Assembly (NCBI RefSeq): GCF_001866075.3
Contig: NZ_CP063356.1
Span: forward strand, 982,164-1,046,163
Source of the DNA: Anaerobacillus isosaccharinicus
Lineage (GTDB): Bacteria; Bacillota; Bacilli; Bacillales; Anaerobacillaceae
DNA: 64,000 nucleotides
Direction of reading: 5' to 3'
Of this stretch, positions 62,123 to 64,000 are shown piece after piece. The notes beneath the pieces are model-generated. The model was not told the origin of the DNA, searched no databases, and saw nothing but the letters and a program-made list of their open reading frames with translations. Every line of letters begins with the position of its first letter. The first letter of the stretch is position 1. Both the position numbers and the translations under genes were made by a program.

Positions 62123-62893
62123 TTACATTCCCCCTAGAATGGTGTTTAAATAAGTTAAATTTGCTTTTGAATCCTCTAATATTTGTTGCCTGATAGCCAT
62201 TTCCTCATCTGGAATACCCTGACTTAAGCTGTTAGCAACTTGAACTAACTGTTTCGGTACATTTTTGTACTGCTTGGCCCACTTTTCGTCGACACAAGCT
62301 GCAGCATTATTTGTTTCAATGATTTCATCACATAGACCATATTTCATTGCATCTTCAGCACTTAACCAGGTTTCAGCATCAAGAAGTTGCTTTAATGTCT
62401 CTGCGTCAAGCTTGTCTCCTGCTCGATCTAAGTAAAATTGGATCATTGATTGGTTAATTCGCTCAATATCATCTGCTGCTTTACGTAACTGATCAGCATT
62501 TCCGCTTGCATAGGTCCATGCATTGTGTATCATCAACATAGAATTTGCGTACATTATAATTTTGTCAGAAATCATAGGTAATACCGAAGCACAAGAGGCC
62601 CCTACACCGTCAATGTAAGATATAATTTTGGCTGGATGACGTTGTAACATAGCGATAATGGCCATTGTTTCAAAAACAGATCCACCAGGTGAGTTTATAT
62701 AGAGATTAATCGTTTCTATTTCATCACCTAAAGCATCTAATTCGTTTTTAAAAGTGATAGAAGAAACTTCTCCATACTCTTCCCACGCCCACTTGGTTAT
62801 TTCACCATAAATAAAAATATCCGCTGTTTTATTGTCAGCAGATGCTTTCATCTCAAAAAATGCTTTATTCTTCTTCTTTCCCACCGTTCTCAC
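62123..62893 (-). CDS. ClpP-type head maturation protease
   Basis: 256 residues with a Clp protease fold: NLYINSPGGSVFETMAI, catalytic Ser in GVGASCASVLPM, His in MLMIHNAWTYASG and Asp in the following region. It cleaves the capsid N-terminus. It overlaps the portal gene by 29 bp. Confidence 0.92.
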   Translation of the reverse strand: MRTVGKKKNKAFFEMKASADNKTADIFIYGEITKWAWEEYGEVSSITFKNELDALGDEIETINLYINSPGGSVFETMAIIAMLQRHPAKIISYIDGVGASCASVLPMISDKIIMYANSMLMIHNAWTYASGNADQLRKAADDIERINQSMIQFYLDRAGDKLDAETLKQLLDAETWLSAEDAMKYGLCDEIIETNNAAACVDEKWAKQYKNVPKQLVQVANSLSQGIPDEEMAIRQQILEDSKANLTYLNTILGGM

Positions 62894-64000
62894 CTCCTTT
62901 CGATGATGATTTTCTTAGAGTCGGATCCATATCTATTGGATAAAGGTCACCGGAGATCCATAACTTATCAGCGTTCGGTGATTTATCTGGTGGCATATCC
63001 TCAAGTCGTCTAACCTCGTTAGGTTTAAAACCACCAGTGCGCAACATCATCTGATAGAAAGCCGTTCTTGCTGCTGTATCTCCTCGAAGTAGACCACCTA
63101 GATTAAATTTGAAATATAAGCCTGTTTTTCTATCCGTTTTGGTAAGTAACTTTCGGTTAAATTCATGTTCATATTGCCTAACGATCGGCAACAGTGTCAT
63201 GTTTACAAAGCGGATCATTTCTTGCTCATTACTACCGAGTGTGCCACCCTCTGTATCATTAAGGAAAGATACCGGAACATTAAAAACGTTGGCCACCCTT
63301 GAACGTGTAATTCGTTCCGATGCCAACGTATCTGATGCAAAGTATTGTTTCTTCATTTCAGTAATTTCTACGCCTGGTTCTTTAAACAAAATACCGCCAT
63401 TTTCTTGATAAAACCGCCTAAAATGGCCAATAATTTCTTTTTGTTTTTCCGCATCAACATTTGCACCGTAACCTAAGATAAAGGACTCTTTCTTCTCCAT
63501 TTCCGTTAGAGAAAATTCTTGAACGGCTTTGTCATACTTTATTGTATTAGCTAATACCTTAAGTGGATTCAGACCCTTCCATCGATTTGGACCTCTAATA
63601 TGTTTTACATGAATCATGTCCGTGTTATGAACATACATTGTATTTTTTTCTCCACGGACTTCATACCACAACGAGCCATCTTCACGATTAATTATTTCTG
63701 TCACACACCCTGGATCCAGTGGTAAAATTTCAATTGGTTGCATTCGAATATCACGTAAGATAACTGCATAACCATTTCCATGTTCATTACGACTTACTTC
63801 AAGATCGTTCATAAAATCAAAACTACTCATGTTTTGATTGGGCTCATTGATAAGAACGTCAGCAGATTGATGATCAGAAATAACGTCATAGTTATAATGT
63901 AGCTTAATAGGAAGTGCTGATAAGGTATTTGCAAGTCTGCTTATAACACTGAAAATAGTTTCATTTGTTGCTAGTTTACTATTATCAATCCCCCAGAATG
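62865..64000 (-). CDS. Portal protein, HK97 type (5' end outside the window)
   Basis: The frame continues without stop from the 3' end (62865) to the window edge, giving about 378 residues here; ALPIKLHYNYD and VLINEPNQNMSSFDF precede the internal Met at 63830, so that Met is not the true start. HVKHIRGPNRWKGLNPL, SRVANVFNVPVSFLND, ARTAFYQMMLRTGGFKPNEVR (split) and PPDKSPNADKL are the portal signature. Only a short N-terminal part is missing. It forms the DNA gate of the capsid. Confidence 0.93.
   Translation of the reverse strand, partial: FWGIDNSKLATNETIFSVISRLANTLSALPIKLHYNYDVISDHQSADVLINEPNQNMSSFDFMNDLEVSRNEHGNGYAVILRDIRMQPIEILPLDPGCVTEIINREDGSLWYEVRGEKNTMYVHNTDMIHVKHIRGPNRWKGLNPLKVLANTIKYDKAVQEFSLTEMEKKESFILGYGANVDAEKQKEIIGHFRRFYQENGGILFKEPGVEITEMKKQYFASDTLASERITRSRVANVFNVPVSFLNDTEGGTLGSNEQEMIRFVNMTLLPIVRQYEHEFNRKLLTKTDRKTGLYFKFNLGGLLRGDTAARTAFYQMMLRTGGFKPNEVRRLEDMPPDKSPNADKLWISGDLYPIDMDPTLRKSSSKGGENGGKEEE

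Larger units (their letters stand above)
43053..64000. mobile_element. Prophage inserted in comFA (left junction and about 21 kb)
   Basis: All genes from 43069 to the window end fit one tailed phage: head, connector, tail, lysis and recombinase genes plus phage-type small genes. The left junction falls between the comFA codon for the first residue of SLLAVCGAGKT and the stop codon of the gene ending at 43069, that is about 43053-43077. The right junction is not in the window, nor are terminase or replication genes. Confidence 0.92.

Noticed and set aside
62865..63830. Portal start at the Met at 63830
   Set aside because: The frame stays open to the window edge with portal-like sequence, so this Met is internal.

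Overview
The window is a chromosomal segment of a motile, spore-former-type, low-GC Bacillaceae bacterium, probably an alkaliphile- or Anaerobacillus-like relative of Bacillus; the genus call is an inference from gene order and protein families. The backbone follows the well known Bacillus block comF - flgM/flgK/flgL - fliW/csrA - hag - fliD/fliS/fliT - hpf - secA - prfB, mostly on the minus strand. No rRNA or tRNA gene and no CRISPR array was seen.

Layout. 1-5.6 kb: a partial YitT-family membrane protein, prfB (with its programmed +1 frameshift), secA, hpf (overlapping SigH- and SigB-type promoters) and a cold-shock gene. 5.8-30.5 kb: an accessory block lying where Bacillus subtilis has hpf directly next to fliT. 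It holds asnB, a C39-like protein whose catalytic Cys is replaced, a RAYT-type HUH transposase gene overlapping an ssbB-like gene, a cyclomaltodextrinase, a second RAYT gene split by an insertion sequence with a clean 5-bp target duplication, comM and dprA, a duplicated mscS-plus-membrane-protein unit, a Uma2 nuclease, a fused nucleotidyltransferase/HI0074 protein, a truncated SLH protein and a 1541-residue secreted fibronectin-III protein under a cyclic di-GMP-I riboswitch. The block is littered with about 142-bp palindrome-bounded repeats, some of which truncate coding sequences.

30.9-42.1 kb: the flagellar and competence cluster (fliT, fliS, fliD, flaG, hag, csrA, fliW, DUF6470, flgL, flgK, flgN, flgM, yvyF, comFC). 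SigD promoters can be read in front of hag, flaG-fliDST and flgM, and the hag leader carries a textbook CsrA hairpin. A tandem-heptad coiled-coil gene is inserted between yvyF and comFC.

43.05-64 kb (to the window end): a prophage of the HK97-capsid siphovirus type inserted in comFA immediately upstream of the Walker A motif, leaving only the C-terminal two thirds of ComFA here. From the capsid end the order is portal (cut by the window edge), ClpP-type protease, capsid, connector/tail genes, tape measure, Dit, tail endopeptidase, receptor-binding protein, XkdW/XkdX-like genes, then a ribbon-helix-helix protein, an Acb2/Tad1-like anti-defence protein, a divergent XRE/tyrosine-recombinase pair, a small Sda-like protein, holin and an SLH-carrying amidase. 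The end next to comFA carries a lipoprotein, a HEPN-like protein, an XRE protein and a ParM/ParR-like partition operon, which suggests an extrachromosomal plasmid-like phase. Terminase, replication genes and the 5' part of comFA are expected to the right of the window.

How it fits together: motility (flagellin, CsrA/FliW/FlgM control) stands next to a c-di-GMP-sensing RNA that would control a large surface protein, and several DNA-uptake genes (ssbB-like, comM, dprA, comFC, comFA) share the window with a prophage that breaks one of them.
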